A stretch of DNA of 45,927 bases from Candidatus Coprenecus pullicola (GTDB lineage: Bacteria; Bacteroidota; Bacteroidia; Bacteroidales; UBA932), in assembly GCA_018711925.1 (NCBI GenBank), contig DVHR01000052.1, positions 1-45,927 of the forward strand, given 5' to 3'. Of the stretch, positions 33,313 through 43,296 are shown piece after piece; positions within the stretch are counted from its first letter, which is position 1, and the number at the start of each line of letters is the position of its first letter. Below the pieces are notes generated by a model, which was not told where the DNA came from, ran no database searches, and saw only the letters and a program-made list of their open reading frames with translations. Both the position numbers and the translations under genes were made by a program.

Positions 33313-35046
33313 TTATAATGTATTTTTTCTAAAAAAAAGAGATTTTTGGATTTTCTTTCCCTTGATGCTTCTTTCCACGAAAACAGAACGCTTGGAAAGG
33401 TCCTTCCCGGTATAGAACATCACAGACGACGCAGTCATGGGAGTCGGAGTGAAGTCCTGCACTTGTTCCAGACGTATGCCCATGAGTTCCTTATTCTTAG
33501 CCAGGCTCTTCATATCTTGCAGAGTACATCCTGGATGAGAAGATATAAAGTAAGGCACTATCTTGTACGGCAGTCTCTCTTTCACGGCGATATTGTCAAA
33601 TTCCCGGCGGAGCACTGAAAAAAAAGAGAATGACGGTTTGGACATCAAGCGCAGGACATGTTCCTCAGTATGCTCCGGAGCGACCTTAAACCACCCCGAA
33701 GTATGATTGACGACCACTTCCCTAAGGTATCTTCTGGAATACTCGTCCAGAAAGCCGTCCTGGCTCAGGAAAAGGTCATACCTGATACCGCTTCCTATAA
33801 AGGCCTTTCTCACCCCAGGGACCTCCGTTATCCTGCGGTACAGTTCCAGCAGGCGACGGTGCGAATGTTCCATATTGGGGCATCTGGAAGGGAAAAGACA
33901 GGACTTGCGGGCACATACGGCACAGCGGTGACTGTCCCGGCCATGAAGTCCGTACATGTTGGCGGTAGGAGCTCCCACATCCGATATCACGCCCTTGAAC
34001 TGAGGCATCCCCGTCAGCAGGCGCACCTCTTCAAGTATCGACTCCTCGCTGCGGCTGCGTATGAACTTGCCCTGATGCGCCGCGATAGTGCAGAAACTGC
34101 ATCCTCCGAAACAGCCCCGGTGAATGGTCAGGGAATTCTTTATCATCTCATAGGCCGGTATCTCCTTGCCCTTGTAACGCGGATGGGGCTGTTTGGTGAA
34201 GGGCAGGCTGTAATAAGAGTCCATCTCCTCCTCTGTCTCAGGCGGGAACGGAGGATTGACCCGCACGTATCCGTCCCCGTAGGGTTCGATGAGCGTAGAG
34301 GCGTGAAGCCGGTTGGCCTCTTTCTCCTCTACATTGAAATTATCTATAAATGCATCCGGATCCGCCTTTACGCGCTCAAATGAATGAAGGAGTACACTGC
34401 CTTCCGGCAAATGCTCCGCCCTCCCTTTGACAAAATACGCCGTCTGCGGGATGTCTCCAAGGCCCTGTCCGCTCTCCAGAGCCCGGGCCACGGCCACTAC
34501 GGAACGCTCGCCCATACCGTAGATGAGACAGTCCGCCCCGCTGTCCACCAGGACTGATGGAAACAGCCGGTCCTGCCAGTAGTCGTAATGGGCCAGCCTT
34601 CTTAGCGAGGCCTCTATGCCGCCTATGACTACCGGGACATGCGGATAAAGACGCTTGAGTATGCGGGTATAGACGGTCACGGCATAATCAGGACGGTGAC
34701 CGGCACGGCCTCCGGGAGTATATGCATCGTCACTGCGCAGGCGCCTGGCCGCCGTATAATGATTGACCATTGAGTCCATGGCGCCTGAGTTGACACCAAA
34801 AAACAGGCGCGGGACTCCCAGTTTACGGAAGTCCCGCAGGTCATCCTGCCAGTTGGGCTGAGGGACGACAGCCACCCGGTAGCCCTCCCGCTGCAGCACT
34901 CTGGCTATCATAGCCGTTCCGGAAGAGGGATGGTCTATAAATGCATCTCCCGAGAACAATATGACGTCTATAAAATCCCAGCCGAGACGCTCCACCTCCT
35001 TGACGGAAGTGGGGAACATATATGCCTGCCCTGTGTCCGTACACAT
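33313..35046 (-). CDS. YgiQ family radical SAM protein
   Basis: 577 aa. The N-terminal B12-binding-like region has the family block WDFIDVILFSGDAFIDHPS and PQPNWQDDLRDF. GGIEASLRRLAHYDYW is another YgiQ hallmark. The radical SAM cysteines are in HRGCFGGCSFC (CxxxCxxC). A second Cys cluster (CAVCARKSCLFPSRCPN) lies after it, and VVNHTSGWFKVAPEHTEE follows. The function of YgiQ is still unknown. It begins 3 bp after the argS stop. It is slightly shorter than many relatives because it lacks a long C-terminal extension. Confidence 0.93.
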   Translation of the reverse strand: MCTDTGQAYMFPTSVKEVERLGWDFIDVILFSGDAFIDHPSSGTAMIARVLQREGYRVAVVPQPNWQDDLRDFRKLGVPRLFFGVNSGAMDSMVNHYTAARRLRSDDAYTPGGRAGHRPDYAVTVYTRILKRLYPHVPVVIGGIEASLRRLAHYDYWQDRLFPSVLVDSGADCLIYGMGERSVVAVARALESGQGLGDIPQTAYFVKGRAEHLPEGSVLLHSFERVKADPDAFIDNFNVEEKEANRLHASTLIEPYGDGYVRVNPPFPPETEEEMDSYYSLPFTKQPHPRYKGKEIPAYEMIKNSLTIHRGCFGGCSFCTIAAHQGKFIRSRSEESILEEVRLLTGMPQFKGVISDVGAPTANMYGLHGRDSHRCAVCARKSCLFPSRCPNMEHSHRRLLELYRRITEVPGVRKAFIGSGIRYDLFLSQDGFLDEYSRRYLREVVVNHTSGWFKVAPEHTEEHVLRLMSKPSFSFFSVLRREFDNIAVKERLPYKIVPYFISSHPGCTLQDMKSLAKNKELMGIRLEQVQDFTPTPMTASSVMFYTGKDLSKRSVFVERSIKGKKIQKSLFFRKNTL

Positions 35047-35049
35047 AGG

Positions 35050-36831
35050 CTACATCCTCTCTGGAAGACGTATACCAAGAATATCCATTGCCTTGACCAG
35101 AACGGCAGCGATAGTGCCTATAAGAGACAGCCTTGCATCCCTCAGCGCCGGATTCTCCTCTTTCAGAATGGACACATCATGATAGTACTGGTTGAACTCC
35201 TTGGCCAGATCGTAGGCATAATTGGCTATCAGGGCCGGTGACAGGGCCGCCCCGGCCTCGGCCACTTTCTGAGGATACTGGTTGAGCAGCTTGATGATGC
35301 TTATCTCCTTCTCGTTAAAATTCACGTCTTCCGGCACTGAAGGCACATATCCGGCCTCCGCCGCCTTGCGCAGGATGGAGCGGATACGGGCATGGGTATA
35401 CTGGATGAAAGGACCCGTATTGCCGTTGAAATCGATGGACTCCTTTGGATTGAAAAGCATGGTCTTCCTGGGGTCCACCTTGATGATAAAATACTTCAAC
35501 GCGCCCAGGCTCAGAGTCCTGAAGAGCTCATCCTGCTCCCCGGAACTCATATCCGCCAACTTACCCAACTCCAAAGATGTCTCCTTGGCTGTATTGTACA
35601 TCTTCTCCAGCAGGTCGTCCGCATCCACGACAGTACCTTCGCGAGACTTCATCTTGCCTTCCGGAAGCTCCACCATACCGTAGGACAGGTGATAGATATG
35701 GTCCGCCCACGCGAAGCCCAGCTTCTTGAGTATCAGCTTGAGTACCTGGAAATGGTAGTTCTGCTCGTTGCCCACCACATAGACATGTTCGTCCAGATTG
35801 TACTCGGTAAATCTTTCCACGGCCGTACCCAGATCCTGGGTGATATACACTGATGTGCCGTCCTTACGCAATACAAGCTTGCGGTCCAGTCCATCGGCTG
35901 TCAGGTCGCACCATACCGAGCCGTCCTCCATGCGCTCGAAGACTCCCTTGCGCAGACCGTCCTCCACCAGCGACTTGCCGTGCAGATATGTCTGGGACTC
36001 GTAATAGATCCTGTCAAATGACACTCCAAGAGCCTTGTATGTCTCGTCAAAACCGGCATAGACCCATGAGTTCATCATCTTCCACAGGTCTACGGTCTCC
36101 TTGTCGCCCTGTTCCCATTTGACCAGCATCTGACGGGCCTCCTGGAGTATCGGAGCCTTTTCCTCGGCCTCCTCCTTGCTCATCCCTTTCGCCTCAAGCT
36201 CCGCCACCTCTGCCTTATAGAGGTCGTTGAACTTCACATAAAAATCCCCGACCAGATGGTCTCCTTTCTTGCCGGAAGACTCCGGGGTAACTCCGTTGCC
36301 AGCCTTCTTCCATGCTATCATGGACTTGCAGATATGGATACCGCGGTCATTTACGATATTGGTCTTGATTACCTTATGGCCGTTCTCCTCAAGCAACCTC
36401 GACACAGACCATCCCAGAAGAATATTGCGGATATGTCCCAGATGCAACGGTTTGTTGGTATTCGGCGAGGAATATTCCACCATAACTGTCTTGCCAGAGG
36501 CCGGCAGACGGCCGAAATCCTTGTCCGCCGCTATGGAGGCATATACCTCCTTCCAGAAAGACGCGGAGAACTTTATATTCAGAAAGCCCTTGACCACATT
36601 GAAGCTTTCCACTTCGGGGACATTGGTCTTAAGCCACTCCCCTATCTCCTGAGCAGTGGCCTCGGGAGCCTTGCGGCTGGTCTTCAACAGCGGAAAGACC
36701 ACCAGTGTGATATCGCCCTCAAACTCCTTCCTGGTAGCCTGAAGCTGCAGGGGGACATTAACGCCAGAAGCCCCGTATAGGGCTTCCAGCGCATTCTTAA
36801 CCTTATCTTGGATAAATATTTCCTGATTCAT
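35050..36831 (-). CDS. argS: Arginyl-tRNA synthetase
   Basis: 593 aa of class I. The N-terminal Add1 tRNA-binding domain covers about 1-100, the HIGH-type signature is NTNKPLHLGHIRN at about 125-137, the catalytic domain includes YITQDLGTAVERF, and the KMSKS equivalent is GKMKSREGT. The C-terminal helical anticodon-binding (DALR) domain ends LVKAMDILGIRLPERM. It charges tRNA-Arg. It is positioned between an M3 peptidase gene (15 bp upstream) and the YgiQ gene. Confidence 0.97.
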   Translation of the reverse strand: MNQEIFIQDKVKNALEALYGASGVNVPLQLQATRKEFEGDITLVVFPLLKTSRKAPEATAQEIGEWLKTNVPEVESFNVVKGFLNIKFSASFWKEVYASIAADKDFGRLPASGKTVMVEYSSPNTNKPLHLGHIRNILLGWSVSRLLEENGHKVIKTNIVNDRGIHICKSMIAWKKAGNGVTPESSGKKGDHLVGDFYVKFNDLYKAEVAELEAKGMSKEEAEEKAPILQEARQMLVKWEQGDKETVDLWKMMNSWVYAGFDETYKALGVSFDRIYYESQTYLHGKSLVEDGLRKGVFERMEDGSVWCDLTADGLDRKLVLRKDGTSVYITQDLGTAVERFTEYNLDEHVYVVGNEQNYHFQVLKLILKKLGFAWADHIYHLSYGMVELPEGKMKSREGTVVDADDLLEKMYNTAKETSLELGKLADMSSGEQDELFRTLSLGALKYFIIKVDPRKTMLFNPKESIDFNGNTGPFIQYTHARIRSILRKAAEAGYVPSVPEDVNFNEKEISIIKLLNQYPQKVAEAGAALSPALIANYAYDLAKEFNQYYHDVSILKEENPALRDARLSLIGTIAAVLVKAMDILGIRLPERM

Positions 36832-36846
36832 AAATTATGAGCTATA

Positions 36847-38946
36847 CTATTTAAGACCTCTGTTCTCAAGCAGGGGCTCGATTGACGGCTCCTGACCGCG
36901 GAAATTGACATACAGAGTCATGGCGTCATCCTCACCGCCCTTTTCCAGTATATCCTCGCGGAACTTGCGGGCCACCTCCGGATTGAAGATATCACCGGTC
37001 TCCTTGAAAGCCTGATATGCATCGGCATCCAGCACTTCGGCCCAGATATAGCTGTAATAGCCTACGGTATATCCGCCTCCGAAAACGTGCGCGAAGTAAG
37101 TAGAGCGATAGCGGGGAGGTATCTGCGGAAGCAGTCCCCTGTCACCTAGAGTCCTGGCCTCAAATTCATTGACATCCAGATCTGCAGGAACATCGTTCAT
37201 GATAAAATAATCCATATCAAGCAGGGACGCAGCCAGATACTCGGTAGTGGCGAAACCCTGACCGTACTTACCGGACTTGTCGAGCTTGTCCACCAGTTCC
37301 TGGGGAATCACCTCTCCGGTCTGATAATGCTTTGCGTACACCTTCAAGACCTCCGGCTCGAATGCCCAGTGCTCGTTGATCTGCGAGGGCAGTTCCACGA
37401 AATCCCTCGTCATCGGGGCATTGCCCTTATATCTCACATCCTGCAACAGTGACTGCAGGGCGTGTCCGAACTCGTGGAAGAATGTCTCGGTCTCATCCGG
37501 GCTGAGAAGCGCGGGTGTGTCTCCATGACCACGGGTAAAATTGCCCACAATCGACACTATTGGGATGACTCTCTCCCCGTTCTCGTAACACTGCTCACGA
37601 TATCCTGTACACCATGCTCCGCCTCTCTTAAGACCGGGACGGGCAAACATATCCATGAATATCACACCCAGTGTCGTTCCGTCCGCATCCTTACACAGGA
37701 AGGCCTGAGCCTCGGGATCGGGAACTGGCACGTTGTTCAGAGGAGTGAATGTTATACCGTAAAGCCTGTTCGCTACATAGAAGATGCCCTCGCGGACATT
37801 CTCGAACTGGAAATAAGGCTTGAGCTCATCCTCGGAGAAATTGAATTTCTGAGTCTTTGCCTTCTCGAAATAATATCTCCAGTCAGCGGCGGTAAGAGCA
37901 TCTTTCACACCCTCGGCCCTGGCTATTGGCTCCATGTCCGCGAGTTCCTTACGCGCTGAGTTGAGAGCCGGAGTCCAAAGCTGGTCCAGAAGCGCGTACA
38001 CAGCCTCCGGAGTCTTGGCCATTCTGTCCTCCAGGACATACTGGGCATAATTGTCATAGCCCATGATCTTGGCCTTGCGGTTGCTCAGATTGACCAGCTC
38101 TATGACTATGGCCTTGTTGTCGTTGGCGTTGTCATTGTTCCCGCGGCTAAGATAACCGTTGAGAAGCTTCGTCCTCAACTCACGGTTACCGTCGAACTGC
38201 AGGAAGGGCATCATACTGGCATTATCCAGGCCGAAAACCCACCAGCCACCCATACCTTTCTCTTCGGCACGACGCGCGGCGGCGTCCACAGCCGCCTTGG
38301 GAAGACCTGCGAGATCCTGCTCATTCTCCACGACCAGAGTAAAGTCTGCTGTCTCTTTGAGCACATTCTGCTCGAAAAGCAGCTGAAGCTCGGAGATACG
38401 GGAGTTTATCTTCTTCAACTCCTCCTTCCTGTCCGCGGGAAGAGTCGCACCGGCTCTCTCGTAACTCTTGTAAGTCTCTGTGAGCAGACGCATCTGGTCC
38501 GGTTCCAGACCGAGATTGTCCCTGTCATCGTACAGGGTCTTTATACGCGCGAACAGAGCCTCGTTCATGGATATGCTGTTGAAATGGTCGCTGACTATCG
38601 GAGCGAGCTCTGTTTCCAGAGCCATGATCTCGGGAGTGGCGTTGATGGAGGCTCCGTTGGAGAATACGGCATATATCCTGTCAAACAGTTCTCCTGAGTT
38701 GTCCAGAGCGACAATGGTGTTCTCAAATGTAGGAGCTTCGGGATTGGCCACTATGGCGTCTATCTCCTTGTTGTGTTCCTCAATGGCCTTGAGAACTGCC
38801 GGTTTATAATGTTCCGCCCTGATCTCGGAGAATGGAGCTATCCCGAAAGGGGTGTTCCACTCTTCCAGAAGCGGATTCTTACTGTTGCACGATGTCATCA
38901 TAAGCGCGGTTGCAAATATTGCGGTTGCTGTTAATACTTTCTTCAT
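36847..38946 (-). CDS. M3 family metallopeptidase (Dcp/oligopeptidase A-like), lipoprotein
   Basis: 699 aa. The signal sequence ends in the lipobox MTSC (Cys20), so it is membrane-anchored outside the cytoplasm, unlike enteric Dcp or OpdA. The zinc motif is ETFFHEFGHALQSLL (HExxH) with a downstream helix carrying the third ligand, and the family C-terminal fold includes FAHVFGGGYTVGYYSYIWAE. It should trim small peptides in the periplasm, in keeping with a peptide-fermenting life style. The gene follows rpoD by 35 bp. Confidence 0.93.
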   Translation of the reverse strand: MKKVLTATAIFATALMMTSCNSKNPLLEEWNTPFGIAPFSEIRAEHYKPAVLKAIEEHNKEIDAIVANPEAPTFENTIVALDNSGELFDRIYAVFSNGASINATPEIMALETELAPIVSDHFNSISMNEALFARIKTLYDDRDNLGLEPDQMRLLTETYKSYERAGATLPADRKEELKKINSRISELQLLFEQNVLKETADFTLVVENEQDLAGLPKAAVDAAARRAEEKGMGGWWVFGLDNASMMPFLQFDGNRELRTKLLNGYLSRGNNDNANDNKAIVIELVNLSNRKAKIMGYDNYAQYVLEDRMAKTPEAVYALLDQLWTPALNSARKELADMEPIARAEGVKDALTAADWRYYFEKAKTQKFNFSEDELKPYFQFENVREGIFYVANRLYGITFTPLNNVPVPDPEAQAFLCKDADGTTLGVIFMDMFARPGLKRGGAWCTGYREQCYENGERVIPIVSIVGNFTRGHGDTPALLSPDETETFFHEFGHALQSLLQDVRYKGNAPMTRDFVELPSQINEHWAFEPEVLKVYAKHYQTGEVIPQELVDKLDKSGKYGQGFATTEYLAASLLDMDYFIMNDVPADLDVNEFEARTLGDRGLLPQIPPRYRSTYFAHVFGGGYTVGYYSYIWAEVLDADAYQAFKETGDIFNPEVARKFREDILEKGGEDDAMTLYVNFRGQEPSIEPLLENRGLK

Positions 38947-38981
38947 ATTTATTGATAGTGTTCTGTGTGTCTGTATCCTGA

Positions 38982-39842
38982 TTATCCGAGATAGCTCTTG
39001 AGCAGCTTACTGCGGTTGCTGTGTCTGAGACGGCGGATGGCCTTCTCCTTGATCTGACGCACCCTTTCACGGGTAAGACCGAACTTCTCTCCGATCTCCT
39101 CCAGGGTCATCTCCTGGGTACCGATACCGAAAAAGTCCTTCACGATATCCCTCTCCCTCTCAGTAAGTGTGGAGAGGGCTCTCTCTATCTCCTTGTTGAG
39201 CGACTCGTTGACCAGTCCCTTGTCGGCGTTGGGCGAGTCGTTGTTGACCAGCACGTCCAGCAGACTGTTGTCCTCACCGTCAACAAACGGGGCGTCAACA
39301 GACACATGACGTCCGGAGACTCTGAGCGTATCGGCAATCTTGTCCCTGGGGATATCCAGTATCTCCGCCAGCTCGTCTGGCGAAGGCATCCTCTCGTTGT
39401 CCTGCTCGAACTTCTGCAGGGCCTTGTTGATCTTGTTCAGGGAACCGACCTGGTTGAGCGGAAGACGGACTATCCTGGACTGCTCGGCCAGAGCCTGCAG
39501 TATTGACTGACGTATCCACCACACAGCGTAGGAGATGAACTTGAAGCCACGGGTCTCGTCAAACTTCTCGGCGGCCTTGATGAGTCCGAGATTTCCCTCA
39601 TTGATAAGGTCCGGAAGACTCAGACCCTGATTCTGATACTGTTTCGCAACAGAAACGACGAAGCGGAGATTGGCCTTCGTCAGTTTCTCAAGGGCTTTCT
39701 GGTCGCCCTTGCGGATTCTCTGCGCCAACTCCACTTCCTCATCAACCCCGATGAGCTCCTCCCTGCCTATCTCCTGGAGATACTTGTCGAGAGAGGCGCT
39801 CTCACGGTTGGTAATCGATTTTGTAATCTTAAGTTGTCTCAT
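38982..39842 (-). CDS. rpoD: Primary sigma factor RpoD, short Bacteroidota form
   Basis: 286 aa, without region 1.1 or the non-conserved insertion of proteobacterial sigma-70. Region 1.2 ([15 protein letters not shown]), region 2 ([50 protein letters not shown]), region 3 ([14 protein letters not shown]) and region 4 ([45 protein letters not shown]) are complete. It reads the TAnnTTTG/TTTG promoters seen in the window. It is 6 bp after the htrA stop and probably cotranscribed, a linkage seen in Bacteroidales. Confidence 0.96.
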   Translation of the reverse strand: MRQLKITKSITNRESASLDKYLQEIGREELIGVDEEVELAQRIRKGDQKALEKLTKANLRFVVSVAKQYQNQGLSLPDLINEGNLGLIKAAEKFDETRGFKFISYAVWWIRQSILQALAEQSRIVRLPLNQVGSLNKINKALQKFEQDNERMPSPDELAEILDIPRDKIADTLRVSGRHVSVDAPFVDGEDNSLLDVLVNNDSPNADKGLVNESLNKEIERALSTLTERERDIVKDFFGIGTQEMTLEEIGEKFGLTRERVRQIKEKAIRRLRHSNRSKLLKSYLG

Positions 39843-39848
39843 TATATT

Positions 39849-41288
39849 TTATAAACCTATTCCATAGTAGTAGAGGTTGCCGTCCGGATAAAAGCCCTCT
39901 ATCAGCAGAGATCTTCTGGATCTCTTGACCTCGGCCGCCACATCCTGAGGCGATGAGACCGGAGTATTATTAATATAGGTGATAATGAATCCCTCCTTAA
40001 TACCCGCGTCACGTATCTTGCCTTTCTCTACAGACGCTATCTTAACTCCTGCCTCAAGTCCAAGCTTATCCAGCTCCTCCTTCGGTGCAGGAACCAACTG
40101 CGCTCCGAAGAGATTGACATTTCCCTGACGGTTGTAGGCGTTCATCTCCTGAGTGTCCTTGCCGATAAGGGTCACATCCATACTCATGGTCTTGTCACCT
40201 CTTCTTACCTCAACCTTAATCTTGTCTCCGGGACGATGGGCATTGATAATCTCCTGCACCGCCGTACTCTTTGACACCTCTGCCCCGTCTATGGACAGAA
40301 GAATATCCCCCTCCTCGATTCCGGCAGCCTCCGCAGCACCGCCTTTCACTACCTCAGCTATATATACGCCCTCGGTCGTGGAAAGTTTCATTTTCTCTTT
40401 CAAAGTTTCATTATTATTTATCATGCTGATGCCGAGCATGGCGCGCTGAACGGAGCCGTATTCCTTAAAATCCGACACTATCTTCTTTACGATATTGACC
40501 GGCACCGCAAAGGAATACCCTGCATAAGAGCCTGTCTGCGAGATAATGGCAGTATTGATACCGACCAATTCTCCCTTGATGTTGACTAGCGCCCCGCCAC
40601 TGTTGCCGGGATTGACCGCCGCATCAGTCTGGATAAACGACTCGATCTTGAACTCTCCTGAGTAATTGGGCATCGAACGCCCCTTCGCGCTCACTATACC
40701 GGCAGTTATGGTAGATGTCAACCCGTACGGACTGCCAATGGCAAGCACCCACTCACCCAGCCTGAGTTCGTCCGAGTTTCCCATCGGTATGGTGGGCAGT
40801 CCCTTGGCGTCTATCTTCAACAAGGCCACGTCCGTAGCCGGATCCGTACCTATAATATCCGCCTTGAATGTCTTTTTGTCACCTATCGTCACTTCTATCT
40901 CAGTGGCGCCAGATACGACGTGATTGTTCGTCACTATGAGACCATCCTCGGATATAATCACGCCCGAGCCGGTGCCGATCTGCTCACGGGGCATGGAGTC
41001 ACCGAATCCGAAAAAGTACTCAAACAGGGAAGAGGGCCCCTGAGGCTGCTCGCTTCTCTTGACTACCTTTACATATACCACGGCGTTGACCGAAGACTCC
41101 GCCGCATATGTGAAATCCGGATAATCCCCGGATATGCTTACATTTCTCACGACTGCTCCCGTACTGCCAGGATCGTATACATAAGTCTGCTGTCCTTTAT
41201 CAGAGCCAGTCACTTTGACAGTAAAGTAACCGGCAAGTCCGCCGGCTATTACGGCAGCCAGCACTATCAGCCAATTTTTCTTTCTCAT
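39849..41288 (-). CDS. htrA: Do/DegP-type serine protease HtrA
   Basis: 479 aa. An N-terminal membrane anchor or uncleaved signal covers about 5-25. The trypsin-like domain carries the triad His123 (VTNNHVVSG), Asp153 (PATDVALLKID) and Ser230 (NPGNSGGALVN). PDZ1 is at about 280-375 (GGAAEAAGIEEGDILLSIDG) and PDZ2 at about 395-475 (IRDAGIKEGFIITYIN). It degrades or refolds misfolded envelope proteins. It is the first gene before rpoD, so envelope protein quality control and the housekeeping sigma factor share a transcript. Confidence 0.95.
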   Translation of the reverse strand: MRKKNWLIVLAAVIAGGLAGYFTVKVTGSDKGQQTYVYDPGSTGAVVRNVSISGDYPDFTYAAESSVNAVVYVKVVKRSEQPQGPSSLFEYFFGFGDSMPREQIGTGSGVIISEDGLIVTNNHVVSGATEIEVTIGDKKTFKADIIGTDPATDVALLKIDAKGLPTIPMGNSDELRLGEWVLAIGSPYGLTSTITAGIVSAKGRSMPNYSGEFKIESFIQTDAAVNPGNSGGALVNIKGELVGINTAIISQTGSYAGYSFAVPVNIVKKIVSDFKEYGSVQRAMLGISMINNNETLKEKMKLSTTEGVYIAEVVKGGAAEAAGIEEGDILLSIDGAEVSKSTAVQEIINAHRPGDKIKVEVRRGDKTMSMDVTLIGKDTQEMNAYNRQGNVNLFGAQLVPAPKEELDKLGLEAGVKIASVEKGKIRDAGIKEGFIITYINNTPVSSPQDVAAEVKRSRRSLLIEGFYPDGNLYYYGIGL

Positions 41289-41350
41289 ATTCTGTCAATT
41301 TTTTTTGGGTTTTGTTTACAATTAACTCAAATTATATGCCAAATTTTTTA

Positions 41351-41358
41351 TACATTTG
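41351..41358 (+). promoter_or_regulatory. -7 promoter element for the dnaN operon
   Basis: TACATTTG matches TAnnTTTG and lies 30 bases before the dnaN ATG at 41389. No clear -33 partner is seen. It lies in the 100-bp divergent region shared with htrA. Confidence 0.6.
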
Positions 41359-41388
41359 TGTCCTTAAAAAGAACAAAATCCCACACTG

Positions 41389-42516
41389 ATGAATTTTACA
41401 ATATCGAGTACAGAACTTCTCCACGGCCTGCTTTCCGGACTGAGAGTGATTTCCAACAAGACCACTACCCCCATCCTGGACAATTTCCTTTTTGTCCTCA
41501 GGGGCAGCTCCCTGGAAGTGACCGCATCGGATTCAGAAACCACATTAAAGACATCCATTCCGGTTGACGAAGTCAGGGAGGAAGGCGCCGCGGCTGTCCC
41601 GGCGAAGATTCTCACTGACTCCCTAAAGGAGTTCCCTGACATGCCCATAGAGTTCAAGACACTCGAGGACAACAGCACCATGCAGATAAGCTGGGCCACC
41701 GGCGCACAGAAGATTCCGTTCTTCCCGGCTGACTACTACCCGGAACTGCCGGCCATGGACGGGACTGCCGTTACAGTAAAGATATCCGCGGAGTCCCTTT
41801 CCTTCGGACTCGGATACACACTCTATGCTACGGCAGACGAAGTTCTCCGGCCGGTGATGAACGGTGTGTTTTTCGACCTGTCGCCGGAATCCACATCCAT
41901 AGTCGCATCCGACTCCCACAAATTGGTGTGCTACACCAGGACCGACATAAAGTCCGAAAACAGGTCCTCATTCATCCTGCCCAAGAAGCCTGCGGCCATA
42001 CTCCGCGGACTGCTGTCAAAGTCCGACAGTGACGTCACAGTGACATTTGACGGGAAGAACGCTCACTTCGAGTTTGACGGCTACGTGATGATCGGGCGGC
42101 TTGTTGACGGCACATATCCGGCATACAGGACCGTCATTCCAAAGAATAACCAGAACAAGATGATTATAGGAAGAATGACTCTTCTCAACGCCGCCAAACG
42201 TGTTTCGGTTTGTTCCAATCAGGCCACTTCCAGCATGAAGTTCTCACTGTCCTTCAACAGCCTGACCATATCTGCACAGGACACCGGATTCTCAATATCA
42301 GCGCACGAGACTCTGCCATGCCAGTACGACGGAGAGCCCATGGACATAGGATTCAAGTCCACATTCCTTATCGAGATACTCTCCAACCTGCCGTATGACG
42401 AGATATGCTTCGAACTGGCAGACCCTGCAAGGGCCGCCCTGATAGTAGCAGCCGAGGACCACAACCCTGACGAGGACATCTGCTCGCTCCTGATGCCAAT
42501 CCGTATACCCAACTAA
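41389..42516 (+). CDS. dnaN: DNA polymerase III beta subunit (sliding clamp)
   Basis: 375 aa, three repeated clamp domains of about 120 residues each. Visible family stretches are LLHGLLSGLRVISNKTTTPILDNFL at the N-terminus, VMNGVFFDL and SDSHKLVCYTR in the second domain, LVDGTYPAYRTVIP at its end, and the C-terminal LLMPIRI that forms part of the client-binding pocket. It rings DNA and tethers the replicase. There is no dnaA beside it, as usual in this phylum; instead it leads an operon with an exonuclease gene 9 bp downstream. Confidence 0.96.
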   Translation: MNFTISSTELLHGLLSGLRVISNKTTTPILDNFLFVLRGSSLEVTASDSETTLKTSIPVDEVREEGAAAVPAKILTDSLKEFPDMPIEFKTLEDNSTMQISWATGAQKIPFFPADYYPELPAMDGTAVTVKISAESLSFGLGYTLYATADEVLRPVMNGVFFDLSPESTSIVASDSHKLVCYTRTDIKSENRSSFILPKKPAAILRGLLSKSDSDVTVTFDGKNAHFEFDGYVMIGRLVDGTYPAYRTVIPKNNQNKMIIGRMTLLNAAKRVSVCSNQATSSMKFSLSFNSLTISAQDTGFSISAHETLPCQYDGEPMDIGFKSTFLIEILSNLPYDEICFELADPARAALIVAAEDHNPDEDICSLLMPIRIPN

Positions 42517-42525
42517 TTTCAGACA

Positions 42526-43296
42526 ATGAGACTCAATCTTAAAAACCCTATTATATTCTTCGACATAGAGAGCACAGGGCTCAATGTGGCCACTGACCGG
42601 ATTGTCGAGATATCCATGGTTAAAGTAATGCCTGACGGCACCACTGAAGTAAAGACCCGCAGGCTCAACCCTACCATACATATCTCCGAGGAGTCCACGA
42701 AGATTCACGGCATACACGATGAGGACGTAAAGGACTGCCCTACATTCAACCAGATCGCCAAGTCCCTGGCAAAATGGATGGAAGGCTGCGATATAGCCGG
42801 ATACAATTCCAACAAGTTTGACATACCGGTGCTATACGAGGAGTTCCTGCGCGCTGGAGTTGATTTCGATTTCCGCAAGAGAAAGCTCGTAGACGTACAG
42901 AATATTTTCCACAAGATGGAGCAGAGAACCCTATCGGCGGCATACAAGTTCTACTGCCACAAGGACCTCAACAACGCCCACTCAGCAGAGGCGGATACGA
43001 TGGCTACTTACGAGATTCTACAGGCCCAGCTGGACAAATATCAGGACACTCTGCAAAACGATATCGCCTTCCTGTCGGAATTCTCGTCCAAGACCAGATT
43101 CGCCGACTACGCCGGACGCATCATCTACAACGACAATGACGTGCCGGTATTCAACTTCGGCAAGCATAAGGGAAAGCCTGTGGAGGAAGTCCTGAAAAAG
43201 GAGCCGAGCTATTACTCATGGATGATGAACGGTGACTTTACTCTGGACACCAAGAAAGTACTTACAGAGATCAAGATCAAGTCATCCTCACGGTGA
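42526..43296 (+). CDS. DnaQ-like 3'-5' exonuclease with ExoX-like C-terminal domain
   Basis: 256 aa. The DEDD-type ExoI motif is FFDIESTGL (Asp13, Glu15), ExoII-like GYNSNKFDIPVL carries the Asp, and ExoIII is HSAEADTMATYE. After about residue 195 a small domain (VFNFGKHKGKPVEEVLKKEP, YYSWMMNGDF) resembles the ExoX-like C-terminal module. With the clamp gene just before it, a proofreading or repair role next to the replicase is probable. The stop overlaps the GTG start of the next gene by four bases. Confidence 0.92.
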   Translation: MRLNLKNPIIFFDIESTGLNVATDRIVEISMVKVMPDGTTEVKTRRLNPTIHISEESTKIHGIHDEDVKDCPTFNQIAKSLAKWMEGCDIAGYNSNKFDIPVLYEEFLRAGVDFDFRKRKLVDVQNIFHKMEQRTLSAAYKFYCHKDLNNAHSAEADTMATYEILQAQLDKYQDTLQNDIAFLSEFSSKTRFADYAGRIIYNDNDVPVFNFGKHKGKPVEEVLKKEPSYYSWMMNGDFTLDTKKVLTEIKIKSSSR

